A stretch of 64,000 nt of DNA from Sclerodactyla briareus (taxonomy: Eukaryota; Echinodermata; Holothuroidea; Dendrochirotida; Sclerodactylidae): NCBI GenBank assembly GCA_026419785.1, contig JAODTK010003876.1, positions 310,001 through 374,000 on the forward strand, in the 5' to 3' direction. Below, piece by piece: positions 36,490 to 47,508 of this stretch (position 1 is its first letter; each line of letters begins with the position of its first letter). The position numbers and the translations under genes are program-made. The notes under the pieces are model-generated. The model saw nothing but the letters and a program-made list of their open reading frames with translations, was not told the origin of the DNA and did no database searches.

Positions 36490-37940
36490 AGATAAATTTT
36501 CCAGCCAGTAGGTGGGCGGTGCATAATAGTACCTATCATCATTTGATTCGTTTTTGGACCCTTTATTCCTATTGTTAGGCTCTCAACAGAGTTTTTCAAT
36601 ATTGATCAATATTAGACTGCTGCGAGAATCACGCTGCATTGGAATCATCTGTCATAGTAATTGCAGGAGTGCTCTATAATGACATCTGACCCTAAATTGA
36701 GCAGTGTCGGTTTTCCTCGGGCATCGACCAAGGGTTGACATTCCTTTCGAATCTGTAGCAAGGGGAAGTCGGTGGGTACCACTCCCTTTTTTCGCTTTCC
36801 ATCGTCGAGTCCATCAGCGTTGACTATTATAGAGTTGTGAAGGCGGGCGGCACGTCAAGGAAGGATGGGCACGGAGCAAATCCCTCTCGAGTTTCCCTGA
36901 AAAACCATGACCTTGTTTACCCCGGTGTACGTACAATCACCAAATAGTTTAAAGGTGGTCTGGATGGAATATCTAAAGTAACGCAAGTACCGATAACGTG
37001 AAGTTAGGGGGACCACTGTAGGCAGAGTCAGAGGTCATATACGGAACAAAACTAATCAAAACACTGGGGTGATATATTTATGCTACTGAATACCACAAAG
37101 GTTATGATTTCCGTGCCGAATACGAACATTAAAAATATTGCGCATCGAGAGTTCTCTTTTCGGAATGAGGCCAATCCTGGCGCTCTACCGAGAATCGATT
37201 CACAGAATGTTCCAAAGCTAGTTAGCGAAATTCGAGCCAAATATTAAGAATTGAAAATATAGGGTCGCCTACCTTCATTTCCAATTTACGCCTCAATCGA
37301 TTTTTTCGACACGTAAAGTGGTGCCTGTCGTACGCCGAGCCTGCGCTGCCGCTGCTGATTCTGTACAGTTCAGCCCATTCTGGAAAAATTCAACTTTTCG
37401 GTGTTTTATCGGTTTGTTAGGTGCCCTGAAGATTTCATGAACAATTATAAGAGCACTTCAAGAGACCTTCTCTCAATACTATCCGAGTCAATCATCAAAA
37501 TATTCAAGTGAATTTGGGGGGTCATATTAGAAGATCTTCCCATTAAGTGCTCACATACACTAATAACAACTTACGCCGCCCAGCTGACCGAAAACCGTGA
37601 TACCAAATTCGTGCAAATATTGACTCCATGACAGCCTTTAAGCTAAACACACCAACCAAGCATGGCATCTCGAAAATTATCATTTACTCTGACCGTTTAT
37701 GTTTCGAGCTGACGGCGGTTTGAAGTTATAGCAAAGACATATCTTGACATACTGTCACGGATGAAATCCCATATCATAATCAAAGACGGAAATCTTTTGA
37801 ATAGGAAAAAACATGAAAATCTAGCAAGTAAATTGGGCTGGGTTTTTCGTCATGCAATTGATATTTGTAAAATATTCGGAAATTGGAAAATGACTGAATT
37901 TTCAGTGATAATGGTGAGAGATCATGCAACCCGGGATTGC
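36490..37940. other. unassigned region
   Basis: No gene or repeat recognised apart from the LINE's probable 3' flank at its left edge. Confidence 0.4.
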
Positions 37941-37944
37941 CCTC

Positions 37945-38680
37945 TTATTATCTCATCGAGTCCAGAAGGGGCGGATGAGATAATGTTGTAAGTTTGCCAT
38001 TTCACTTATACTTACGTTGCTGTTGCCATAGCAACGGTTTCTACGGTAACAATAGTGGTGGTTTGAAAATATCCACTAAGGGGTACCCATTGTGGGTACC
38101 CATGGGTGCCGGGTGATCCAGCCATTAGGTGCACTTGCAAAGTGTCCGTTTGTGTGTTTGCGTGTGTGGGGCGCCCGTGTGCGTTGCATTTGCGTGTCGT
38201 CAGATTTTTGATGGTTTTTGAAATATCTCCATTTTGGAGAGTGGCTGAAGTATTCCACTATTTTTCAAGATATTGCCTTATTCCAATGGCTGAATGATTC
38301 ACAACTTAGTAGCAATGTAAAAATGCATAAATAAAATAATATAATAAATAACAAACTTCCATGCAATCAGCCCCCAAATTACCAAAATGTCAATTTTAGG
38401 GGGGAAAAAATGATTTTGGGCCAACTGAATGATTTCAAATTGCAAAAGAAGGTACAAAGTATCAAAACAAAGGGTTTTCCAGCCATTTATGCTGTAAAAC
38501 TAAACTGAAATTTCCATGAATATGAATATTTTTTGGGGAAAATGGATGTTTTCAGAGATTATTTTGATCAATTTTGTCCATTTGCAACTCGGGAAAAGGT
38601 AGCAAGAGAGTAGAAACAAATGAATAGTTCCACATTTGCCGATGAGATTCTGCAACTCCGGGGAGTGCCTCGTTATGTTG
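37945..38680 (+). repeat. family D dispersed repeat, copy 1
   Basis: Colinear with 47,497-48,455. Shared words include ttattatctcatc, gccatttcac, the X-box-like gttgccatagcaac, aggggtacccattg.gggtaccca, gtgcactt...agtgtccg, ccaatggctgaatgatt, gtagcaatgtaaaa, aggctgtaa/atgctgtaaa, tttttggggaaaatgg and aaatgaatagttccac. It is shorter than copy 2 because internal segments are absent. No protein or terminal inverted repeat is seen. The class is unknown. Confidence 0.85.
38022..38035 (+). promoter_or_regulatory. X-box (RFX-type) palindrome in family D
   Basis: GTTGCCATAGCAAC fits the RFX consensus (GTNRCC, short gap, RGYAAC). The other copy has GTTGCAATAGCAAC at 47,579-47,592. Confidence 0.4.
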
Positions 38681-38854
38681 TTATTGTGTTTTGTCGTGGG
38701 AATTCGATTGACGCTGCTCGTAGGGTAGCACGCCGTATGAAGGGTTCAGGACCAAAACCATCAGGAAACCCCGAGTCAGCAAAAGAAAAGATGGAGACCC
38801 CGATGGTCGTGGTTTCATGGTCAGCAATTGCGGTCGGGCGGTTCGATGTGAAAT

Positions 38855-39750
38855 GAGCGGTCCAGTTTGGTTCCTCCTGGAACATCCTGTGTTTCATGAG
38901 GATGGCCGGTTAGCCTGTTCTGTCTAGGGAATTTGATAGGCTTGGCGATGGCATTGCAGCTTTCTCTGAAGTGCGCCGGCCGTATTCTGTCTAAATCTGT
39001 GTAGACGGTTACACTCTGGTCTACCTAGTCGTGACAATAGTCGGTAAAGACAGTGGGTGCATGGCTGTCGCTATGTCCAACCGCCTTGTTCACTTGGTAA
39101 CGACGAATCGATAGGGGTGTAATGGACTGCAGATTGTCACACTGTGGTTGTCTTATCTGTTATCAAGGTGAGCGATGACTTGACAAAGGGAGCTTCTACC
39201 TCAACTCATTCCTTGTGCGATGCTGTTCCCATTTGTGTCATTCCGGGCGATTTTAGTGCCTCCACAGGGTCAGCAGGGCTCTTTGGCTAGGAGGCATGTG
39301 AGGGGACATCTATGTGATGACAGCAGTCTCATATTATTAGACGTAGCTAGAAGACACGGCTATATAATTCCTGGTTCATGGTTTCGAGTTTCCGATGTGT
39401 GACTTGAAAATCTAGATATGGTATCACCATCAATGACATCGACCATGCATTCAAACATGGGAGATGAAGGATGATCATGAACCGCAGAGTCTTCAGGGTG
39501 CCCAGTCCTTCACGACTGATCACATATGATGGTCATCACAATTGGCTTCCATCAAGCTTTACAAGAAGTTTGATGTGAGTCAGCCGATGGATCCGAAACA
39601 GGATATGAAGCTTGGACAGTCGCTTGGAAGGCTTGCGGTGAACGTGGATTCCGCCAGCAGGAATGAGCAGACGTCTGCATTTCAAGACGGCAATGGTGTA
39701 TCTTGGAGCGTATCACGGGTGGACAACGGGGCTACTTTCTAGGAAACCGT
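38855..39750 (+). pseudogene. LINE endonuclease (EEP) domain
   Basis: Would nick target DNA for LINE integration. Seen in shifting frames: a damaged G-S-W-N start near 38,870, then EFDRLGDGIAAFSEVRRP (about 38,929-38,985), which holds the catalytic S-E-V-R. A G-Y-T-L-Y-W-S-G-R stretch (about 39,003-39,030), GDFSASTGSAG (about 39,247-39,280, the G-D-F-N-A motif), LLDVARRHGYIIPGSWF (about 39,337-39,388), and a N-D-I-D-H word near 39,433 follow. The order matches the EEP domain of LINEs often annotated as craniofacial development protein 2-like. The frame breaks several times, and no RT follows before the family B element at 39,815. Confidence 0.82.
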
Positions 39751-39814
39751 CGAGGCCATCGCCATGCTAGGCTTAGTGGTGAATATATAATACAATGTAA
39801 TATATAACAATTAT

Positions 39815-40041
39815 GCAGTCGCGTACCGAGAGAATAGTCCTGGGGAGGGGAGTGTGAGGTCGGGCACCCATGGGAATTTATGGGCTCCTAGACACATTGC
39901 TGTTGCAATATTTGATAACTGTAGAATTCCTACTGAACAGTGAAAAACGTCTTGTTGTGTTAAAAATTCATCGGTCATATGGGTCATGTGGGGGGGGGGG
40001 GGGTTCTGACACCAAATAACCCTCTTTGCGTACGCCATTGT
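39815..40041 (+). mobile_element. family B element with both terminal repeats visible
   Basis: Left end CAGTCGCGTACCGAG and right end GCGTACGCCATTG form imperfect terminal inverted repeats (CAGTNGCGTACG type). Interior words match the copies at 16,065 and 54,005. No exact target duplication is seen. At about 227 bp it carries no gene, so it is a MITE. Confidence 0.75.
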
Positions 40042-40104
40042 TGATAAGTGTTGCACTTCGTTCAAGTGTTTGAGAAGTCTTCGCTTAATTATATCTTGTA
40101 GATA

Positions 40105-40350
40105 TGACTACTGTGAGATTTAGTTCTTACAATCTCCGATCACAATCTCGTGTTATTTTACATGTTCCCCGTATTGAGCATAGGACACGTGGTCAGAAAG
40201 GCTTTTGTCTATCGAAGACCATAAATGTGGAGTGGTCTTCCTGTAGAGTTTTTGACCATTTTTCTGTAGAGGTCTTCAAAAAAGAAACTCAGAGATCATT
40301 TGTTCAGACATGCAATATTCTGTATAATATTCAATTGTGTGAGTTATGAC
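40105..40350 (+). pseudogene. LINE reverse transcriptase C-terminal end (CR1/L2-like)
   Basis: The frame reads YNLRSQSRVILHVPRIEHRT, then RGQKGFCLSKTI and VFKKETQRSFVQ. CR1/L2-type LINEs end with Y-N-L-R-S, a V-P-R word, G-x-x-x-F, and a closing F-K-x-x-L-K/R segment at the same spacing. The usual W-N-S-L-P word is damaged here. Only the last 80 residues remain, directly right of the family B element. Confidence 0.55.
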
Positions 40351-40399
40351 TACGATTATTAAATTGATCTATTAGTCAATTTATGTATTATTTATTTAC

Positions 40400-42610
40400 T
40401 ATAGTAAATAACCCTGGCTCATGACATCAGGATTCTCAAAAACACTCCTAAACACCATATGACCTCGAATGTGCGTTCATATCCAAAATTATTAACCTAT
40501 ACGTCCCAAAATCATGATAAGCAGCATTCTTGCTACTTGATGATAATCGGTAATATAAATACCGAATTGCTCCAGTTACAATTTATAACCGTTCCCTGAC
40601 CCCAGAAAGCCTTGAAATGTTCTGAACTGTCCTACCACTCAATGTTTACTACATGGATGCGTCAACGTTCTTGTAAATTCATTATTCATTAATGTTCTGA
40701 ATTCAGTGCAATTAGTCACAACACAGCCACTCGGAGATCTACAAAGACTGGCCGGTATTTATTTTTCACTGAAACAATAGCGCAATTGGAATTCACTCCC
40801 GCAAAGCTCAGTTGTCAATATGAATAATAAGCGACCTAGTAGTAGTAGTGATTTTGACAGTCTTCTTTGGTGACAAAAGTTGGATATTTAGCAAGGAATC
40901 CCTACGCATAGTTGCGTTCTTGTCTCCAGTGAGTGGTCGTCTTCCAGACCACTGGCTGGCTGGTATATCAGGGGCAGCGCCAGCTAGAGTCCGGACATGG
41001 GTCTTCCCCGTCGAGGAGCAGCGCCCCCCCCCACCCCACTGTCAGAGAGCCTGGACGCCGTAGTGTCTCTGTCTCTCTTATCATCATGCATACTAGGAGA
41101 TCTTTCGTGACGTTTGTCCTCACACTATGGTAATCTGTTGAATAAATTATATATTGCAGTTATTCCTTATCCGATCACCTATTCCATCCACGTATGCCTG
41201 ACTTGTGAACTCGTGTTGAATCCGTTTTCATTAGGACTGAAATCCCTCATATATCAAATGTAAATGATGCAAGTAGGGTTGTTCACAGCGAATTCACAAA
41301 CAAAGAATTGTGCAATTTTGTTTATGTCTGTAGCTGAAAACCGAATTTATGGATCAATTGACCTCCATACCAACTGTTAAAAAACGAAATTGGTCTAGGT
41401 TTACGGTGGAAATATCCACTAGAATTATACTGAAAGTGTTAAATAATATCTGTCCGCCCCGGAGCGAGGTCAGACGAATTATTGTGGTTTTATGACGTCA
41501 ACAAATCGGACAACTCATGTCCGATCGGCTGAGTCGTTCGTCCGGCATGAGACGAATTTCTCTAATGTTTTAGGGAGCCGAAATAACATTTTAGGAAGTG
41601 GAAAATAATTGGCCTCAATTCAGTGTACTGGGACATATCTGTCACGTTGCGTCAATTTTCATGAAGGTTTGAACACTTGTCTTCAATTGTCCAAAAATGT
41701 CTTCATTCAATAATGTATACCGTTACTCTGATACCATATCACAATAAAGCATTGGAATAGCATACGAGTAACTGTACATCTGAATTGACTTTACAAGCAC
41801 AGGCTGACGAGCTGAGTGAAACACAAATGAAAACCTCAACTTCAAATCCCGCACTTCTCCTTGACGTGATCGTCGCTCGGGAAAAAACAGTTTCACGCCC
41901 AAGGAATGTTCTGTGTTACCGAACGGAGTCATGACCTTTGTTCTTTTTAAGTGGCACTGGGGTTTTTCCCTCTTCCCTTGATTAGATCGATATTTAGCAC
42001 CACGTACAATAGTTTTGAGTAGAACCCCATTCTTTTACGTCTGTACGTGACTTTGGTAGAGGCTGGCTTAGTATATTTGATGGGATCAACAATTATTGGA
42101 ATCATCAGTTTATTGAAGGATGTAAGAGATAGGCCTATGAGAAAATATTTATTGATATGCCAGCTGATCGGTGTGGTGATCAATACTTTAGTATTTATTG
42201 ACTGTATTTGTGAATATTTAATATTATCATCAAGCGTTTCGGTGCACATCCAATACATCAATCGATAATCTTTAAAGCTAGCGTGAAAGCCAGCCGGGAA
42301 AACCCGCGTTGATTATCATTTGACAGATGTTGGAAAAAGATTTCTACGCCTCCCGTTATGCTTCCACCCGTACCCGAATGTGCTTAAGCTGACTAAGGAA
42401 ATCCCTAGTTGAAAATTGTAGAGGCCCCAGTTTTGGGTGTGGAAGGACACCGGTGAATCTCGCCTACTCTTTTCGAAGAGTGCCTGAGTAACGGGGCAGG
42501 GGTGAGAATTCCTGCTCCCGGGATCGCCATTTAACGTCCCATCCGACAGACGAGAGTGTAGCTTCACTCGTGCAGCCACTTTCCTTCACGAGAAAGGAGC
42601 GGGCCAGCGG
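40400..42610. other. unassigned region
   Basis: No gene recognised. Open frames at 41,947-42,261 (minus) and 42,047-42,268 (plus) overlap, and neither has a known motif. Confidence 0.4.
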
Positions 42611-42631
42611 GGTGAAAGTTGGTATTTGTGA

Positions 42632-42708
42632 CGACACCGGGGGGTTTGAACCAGACCTCGGGCTCTTAGCAGGCGGACACTCTACCTGCCACCTCACCGC
42701 TTTCTACT
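42632..42708 (-). repeat. tRNA-like head, probable SINE
   Basis: Read on the minus strand: a D-arm-like ggtggcaggtagagtg, an anticodon-arm-like cgcctgctaagagcccg and a clear B-box ggttcaaaccc. Stem pairing is incomplete. It could be a degraded tRNA or a SINE head. Confidence 0.5.
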
Positions 42709-42779
42709 TTAATAAGAGTAATTGCAATATTGTAATATTCCAAATTTCGGAAATTGATTCGTTAACGATATTTGTAAGG

Positions 42780-43770
42780 CATGGTTTACGTTGAGCTACA
42801 AAGAACCGAAGGAGGATTTTTGAGAACGAGTATTCTGGAATAATTCGTTGACTAGGATCGATAAAAGTCCAGTCTTTTATGGGTTCTTGCAGAGGAAAGG
42901 TCTCAATTATGTACATAACTTCTTTAATAATGACGGGACTCTTCGTCAGTATGAGTCGTATAATTTGCAGCGTTTCCCATTCATCCTTCCTAATGGTGGT
43001 GCTTGCGGCCATTCCAGTCTTTTGGAAGCAGAAGTTGATTATGGAAGATTGTTCTGTCAATTTCAGAGAAGATTTACTTCACAGGCTGGAAATGCGTGTT
43101 TTCACAATGGGCTCATATAGTGTCATGATTAAGGAGATATGTAAGCCACCAACGTCTCTGTGAAATTAAGATTTTGATAGTAGAATTGGTCAAGCATATT
43201 TTATGTATGGATATGCGTAAGAGATGCGGAATTACATTTTTGTTTTGTTTCGTTATGGGAACGAATCGTCTTTCATGTAGTATGAATATAACGGAGAGTT
43301 CTTTGTGTTCCCTCTGTGAGGAAACAATTGAACATTTATTTTGGGATTGTTATGATGGATGTTGAGAATAAGTTTATAGGAGACGGTTTTTTTTTTCATT
43401 TTCTATAATGGTATTTGAACCATAACTCAAACATCCGTACAAATTTTTCGATATATCCGGCCAAAATTGTGATATCTTCCAGTGTAAATAGGATAATAAA
43501 ATTGCGAATAGGCCTACTGTGGATTTCAGCTATAGCTTTAAGTTTTCACTGGAAGTTGGAAGGTGTATTTCGCAAAATGTTAAATGTAAACGTTATTCCA
43601 CGTATAGTGAGTTAGTTGATTCTTTCACTTTTCATGACCTGTTATTTGAAAATGTAATATGATGTATCGATTTATTTAGCTGAATGTGTGAACTGCCCTC
43701 GTATCATATAGATGATGTTCAAGAAGAAGTTATATTAAAAATGGATGAAATAAAACAAAAAACTGGTGTG
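42780..43770 (+). pseudogene. L1/Tx1-type LINE ORF2 C-terminal part
   Basis: Frames on the plus strand read KSPVFYGFLQRKGLNYVHNF (about 42,863-42,920), then FNNDGTLRQYES, then LAAIPVFWKQKL (about 42,993-43,030), LLHRLEMRVF (about 43,074) and SLCSLCEETIEHLFWDC (43,300-43,350). The last is the C-x-x-C...H-x-x-x-x-C zinc motif at the C terminus of L1/Tx1-clade ORF2. It is preceded by the usual F-Y-x-x-x-x-x-K-G-I/L-x-Y-V-x-D stretch. An AT-rich 3' end with aaataaaacaaaaaac near 43,748-43,763 may be the element tail. There are several frameshifts. Confidence 0.85.
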
Positions 43771-44100
43771 ATACGAAAACTCACATGAAGGGAAGTTAAC
43801 ATTCGCTCACTTCACGGCAAATTCTTTTGGCCGACATTTGCCCAGAACTACACCACGTATTGGGGTTGGGTTCATCCCTCATCGGCTGTGAGAAGCCCTG
43901 TGAGGAACGGAGCCGGAGGAAACGGTGGAATATCGTCGTTCGGCCCTGCATAATATAGTTAGCAGTGCACAAGATCAAGCCCTAACTGTTTGGAGTTAAG
44001 TACAACGTTTACAACGTATAAACAACTAACAACGAGGTTTTATCGCCTGTTTTTGTGTTCGCGGCCGCCCCGTTTGCCCGCACACTCTTTGGAGATACTT

Positions 44101-44120
44101 AAAAAAAAAAAAAAAAAAAA
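44101..44120 (+). repeat. poly-A run
   Basis: About 20 consecutive A. It could be a retroposon tail, but the sequence to its left is not recognised. Confidence 0.6.
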
Positions 44121-44129
44121 CCAACCTCA

Positions 44130-45210
44130 AACAACACCCACTAAAATCACGTGTTTTTATTTTAAGGAAAATTCAGCCGAATCAATATTGAATTGATTGG
44201 CTTGATTTTCATTGCACATCATATGACATTTAAATATTTTGACTGGACTTGTCATTTAAAGAGAAACGAAGAGCTTTGAAGAAGTTCAAAACTTGGCAGT
44301 CTCTGTAGAGCGAATTTTTTAAATTTGCCAATTGACCCAAGTGATATTTAATGCTTACATTGAAAAATTCCGCACACAATTGACCCCACGATAACCTACC
44401 TTCGTGGAAAAAGGAAACTTGTGAAACAGGAGGGGAAGGGGAGTAGCCCCCTCAGACAGCGGAGATTCCAGCCACTAGACCACGGCTCGAGGTAAGCATA
44501 ATTAAACAATGTGATGTTACTATATATAGCGCGCATTGCAGCCAGAGGAGTTTAGGCCAAATTAATTTCCCCCAAAATCATGGAAACACTATTCCAAGAA
44601 TGATATGCGATGCCAAAAGGCCAACCGATGTGACCAGATTATTCGGAGAACAATTCTGAGAAAAGCTGCACTAAAGTTGCAATTTGGTTGATTTGAATTG
44701 AATTCTACGGGTTCAGGAAGCCAAGTGAGGCTCATCAAGGAACACTGGCCGTATTGATCGTGAATGAGCACCAGCGATACTCGCCTCCGCTTTCTCGACT
44801 AGTACTAAGGTGATATCGAGTCCTGGGGCAGGGGTTGTAACCAATCCCAAACTGCTCCGGGACCGGAAGGAGGATCAGTGAATGAAATTCATGATCCGTC
44901 CACTTTTCCCTGGAGCCTAGACTAGGAGCGGAAGATTCAAGTTCCAACCCGGAATGTTTGCTTGCAAAGCTTTGCTGATACCACTCTACCAATTTTCTGG
45001 CCTCTCTGTGGAGGGCCACATTCATGATTTGTAATTTGCCCAGGGCTTGATTCTTTTGGAAATAGAATACCGTTTGCATCCGGCAGCCATTTCCTTCATA
45101 TTTCGGGGTTTGTATATTTGATATTGGCATTGATATGGGAGTGTTATCTGACAAATATTTCCTACATTGAGTGGAAAATTGAAAATACACTATAGTACAC
45201 TTGCATACCC
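44130..45210. other. unassigned region with a possible A-box
   Basis: On the minus strand at about 44,450-44,492, gccgtggtctagtggctgg resembles a tRNA A-box, but no B-box follows at the right distance. Nothing else is recognised. Confidence 0.3.
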
Positions 45211-45216
45211 GTGCAC

Positions 45217-45284
45217 GTGGTATTTATTATTATTATTATATTATTATTATAGTATTTAGTATTATTATTATTATTATTATTTTC
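45217..45284 (+). repeat. ATT microsatellite, left of the RLE LINE
   Basis: Imperfect att array at the 3' end of the minus-strand LINE. Confidence 0.9.
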
Positions 45285-45309
45285 TTCTCTCCTCACCACT
45301 CTCTCAGTT

Positions 45310-47350
45310 GGCTTGTTACCTCTCCTTTTTCTCTAACCATCGGATCCTACCCGCGTCTTGGAGGTTTGAGTAGCACGTCTTAGTATGGGGGCAGTGCCAA
45401 GTATGGCCGTCTTCGTCAGGGATGTTGCTGGTGGGTGGCCTAAGCTGGGATATCTTTCCAGATGTGCGTCTCTTTGGTGACTGCGCCGATGCCCCTATCA
45501 CGACGGGGCACAACCTTGTCTTTGACTTCCACATCATCTGTACTCGAGTCGCGATCCTGGTATTGTCTCTAATTTTTCTCTTTCTTTCCGGACGATGTTT
45601 GTGTCGTTGGGAAAGCTACATCGACGATCGTTTTCTCTCTTGACGGCCTTGTCCCATATCACCAGCTGGTTCTTCTTTCGTGTATGACTCGATCGGTTCG
45701 AATGCCCAGGGGATCTTGCTCTGTCATTCTCTTCCTTATGTTGGGTTCGTGAGCCATGTCTTATTGCGTTCCGTTGGGATCTTTTAGAACTCAACACACT
45801 CTGTGGTGTATGGCGCTGCGCGTTGTTGTGTCTCACCTTATAGAGGCTCCCCTCATTTGCGAGCCTGCACCCAATATGTTGGTCGCAGTCTCATCTTTCT
45901 CACCGACATTCGGTACTCGGGTCCGCGGATGATCGCAATATTCTTGCTTGGTGACCTTTGTGTTGAGGGCTTGATTTGCGCTGCTGTTATTATCGCCTCT
46001 GTTTTATTTAACCCTGTGTTTCTGCTCCATCCACTGTACTCCTTCCTCTGTTGATAATCTGCCCTTGTCTCCTTTTTCGGTTTGTGACCAACCAGTACTT
46101 TGTTACTCCATACCGCCTCTATTATCTGGGGCGTGTCCTTTACTTGGCAGAATGTATCCATGCGTCCCGGCACCAGGAGTTCTCTCGTGGCCGCAACTTC
46201 TTTCAGGCGCACCTCCGTTCTCCCTCGGAATACCGTCGGTTGTATGTCAGCTCGGTGGGTGCAGTCCCCCAACAGTTCATGGTTTTCTTGGTCATCCTGT
46301 CGAGACCGGCCAGCTCGCACTGTGTCCATTCTATTATGCCTGCCGTGTGTGTAATTACTGGCAAGGCGTACGATATATGGCATGTATTTTGTTCGTCCGT
46401 GAGCCTGATTTCAGAACGTGTCTAAGCCGTTTTCCTGTGTATTTTGCGATGATGCCGGGGCACTCTTACTTCCCGTCTTATATTCTCCATGTTTTGAAGG
46501 ATACCGAGATACTTGTATCCCTCTTCGGGGTTGGCGTCTCTGATTCTTCCCGAGGTCTAGATCGAGGCCATCGGTGAGTTTTAGTTTAACCCCTCTTGTT
46601 ATTTGTCCTCGCACCTTGTCGAGTCCGAACTCCATGCAGATGTCCCTTGCCGAATATGCGACGTCCTCGATCAGGGCTTTAGGTCGGCCCTCGTTCTTAG
46701 CGGCGCTGAGATCATCCTATACAGGAGATGGTTAACTTTGTTACCAGTTTCGATGCTGTAACCTGTTTTAGCTTGGCCGCAGTGGCGGCTCAGTGCGTTG
46801 AGTGCTACAGAACAGGAGTGGTGATAATTTATCACCCTGGAAATCCCCGCTCCCTTTTTGATGTCGAGCCACGTTCTTTCCCTCGCAGGTATAGGGTAGT
46901 TGACAGTTTGCCATTGACCGTTCAATTAGCTTCGTAATAGTTGATCTGGTTGTTTTTGCATGCCTGTAGGCTTGACTCCAGGAGTGTGAGACCGGAGAGT
47001 ATACGCCTTTCTGTAGGCAATCACCCAAACGCAAGGTTTGTTCGTCTCCTCTTGAGTCCACAGTGACGGTTTGGTCAATTAGCAGCGGTCTTTGTGCAAC
47101 GACACCCAGGTCTTGCCCCTTTCTGTTCATACACGGGATGTGGTGTTCAGTAGGTGGCCCATTTTAATTTAGTCGGCGAGTATTTCAGAGAGCCCTTCAC
47201 GTAGTCGCAAGCATTTTTCCTGTGATCGGGCGGTTAGTTGTTTTGGCTGTGTTCCTTAGCGGTCCTTCGGATCAGCACAGTTCGACCCATTATGAAGCCA
47301 TGGTGGAATTTGCTCGGGTGGTTCTACTACGTCTTTGTGTAGTTGATTCA
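45310..47350 (-). mobile_element. LINE with restriction-like endonuclease (R4/Dong/NeSL-like), 5'-truncated
   Basis: Read on the minus strand. The N-terminal RT part includes NRPITGKML (about 47,225), LLIDQTVTVDS (about 47,050-47,085) and VSHSWSQAYRHAKTTRS (about 46,950-46,997). FQGDKLSPLLFC (about 46,807-46,842) is the RT turn motif. A damaged Y-M-D-D site (LLYRM, about 46,719-46,735) and MEFGLDK (46,615-46,635) follow. The C-terminal part shows WSRNTGLNKTEAIITAAQ (about 45,980-46,035), then a damaged C-x-x-C...H...C knuckle near 45,900. An R-T-D-R-V-I segment (about 45,695), a LVIWDKAV word and FPNDTNIVRKEREKLE (about 45,567-45,612) come next. P-D...D-V-A...E-K-L-E-K-Y is the restriction-like endonuclease at the end of R2/R4/NeSL-type LINEs. 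It has many frameshifts. Confidence 0.85.
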
Positions 47351-47417
47351 GTCTACGTGTAGGTGATCAGTGTTCAGCAGTAGCCCTGTAACTGGTCAGG
47401 CCCACAGGTGCCTTATA

Positions 47418-47508
47418 ATAATAATTAATAAATTTATTATTATTATTATGATTATTATTATTATTATTATATTATTATATATTATTAGTTATCATTATTA
47501 TTATCTCA
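47418..47508 (+). repeat. ATT microsatellite, right of the RLE LINE
   Basis: Imperfect att array; family D copy 2 starts at its right edge. Confidence 0.9.

Noticed and set aside
45853-46383. 176-codon open frame on the minus strand as a separate host gene
   Set aside because: Its start and end are only frame limits; the WSRNTGLNKTEAIITAAQ stretch places it inside the LINE that extends on both sides.
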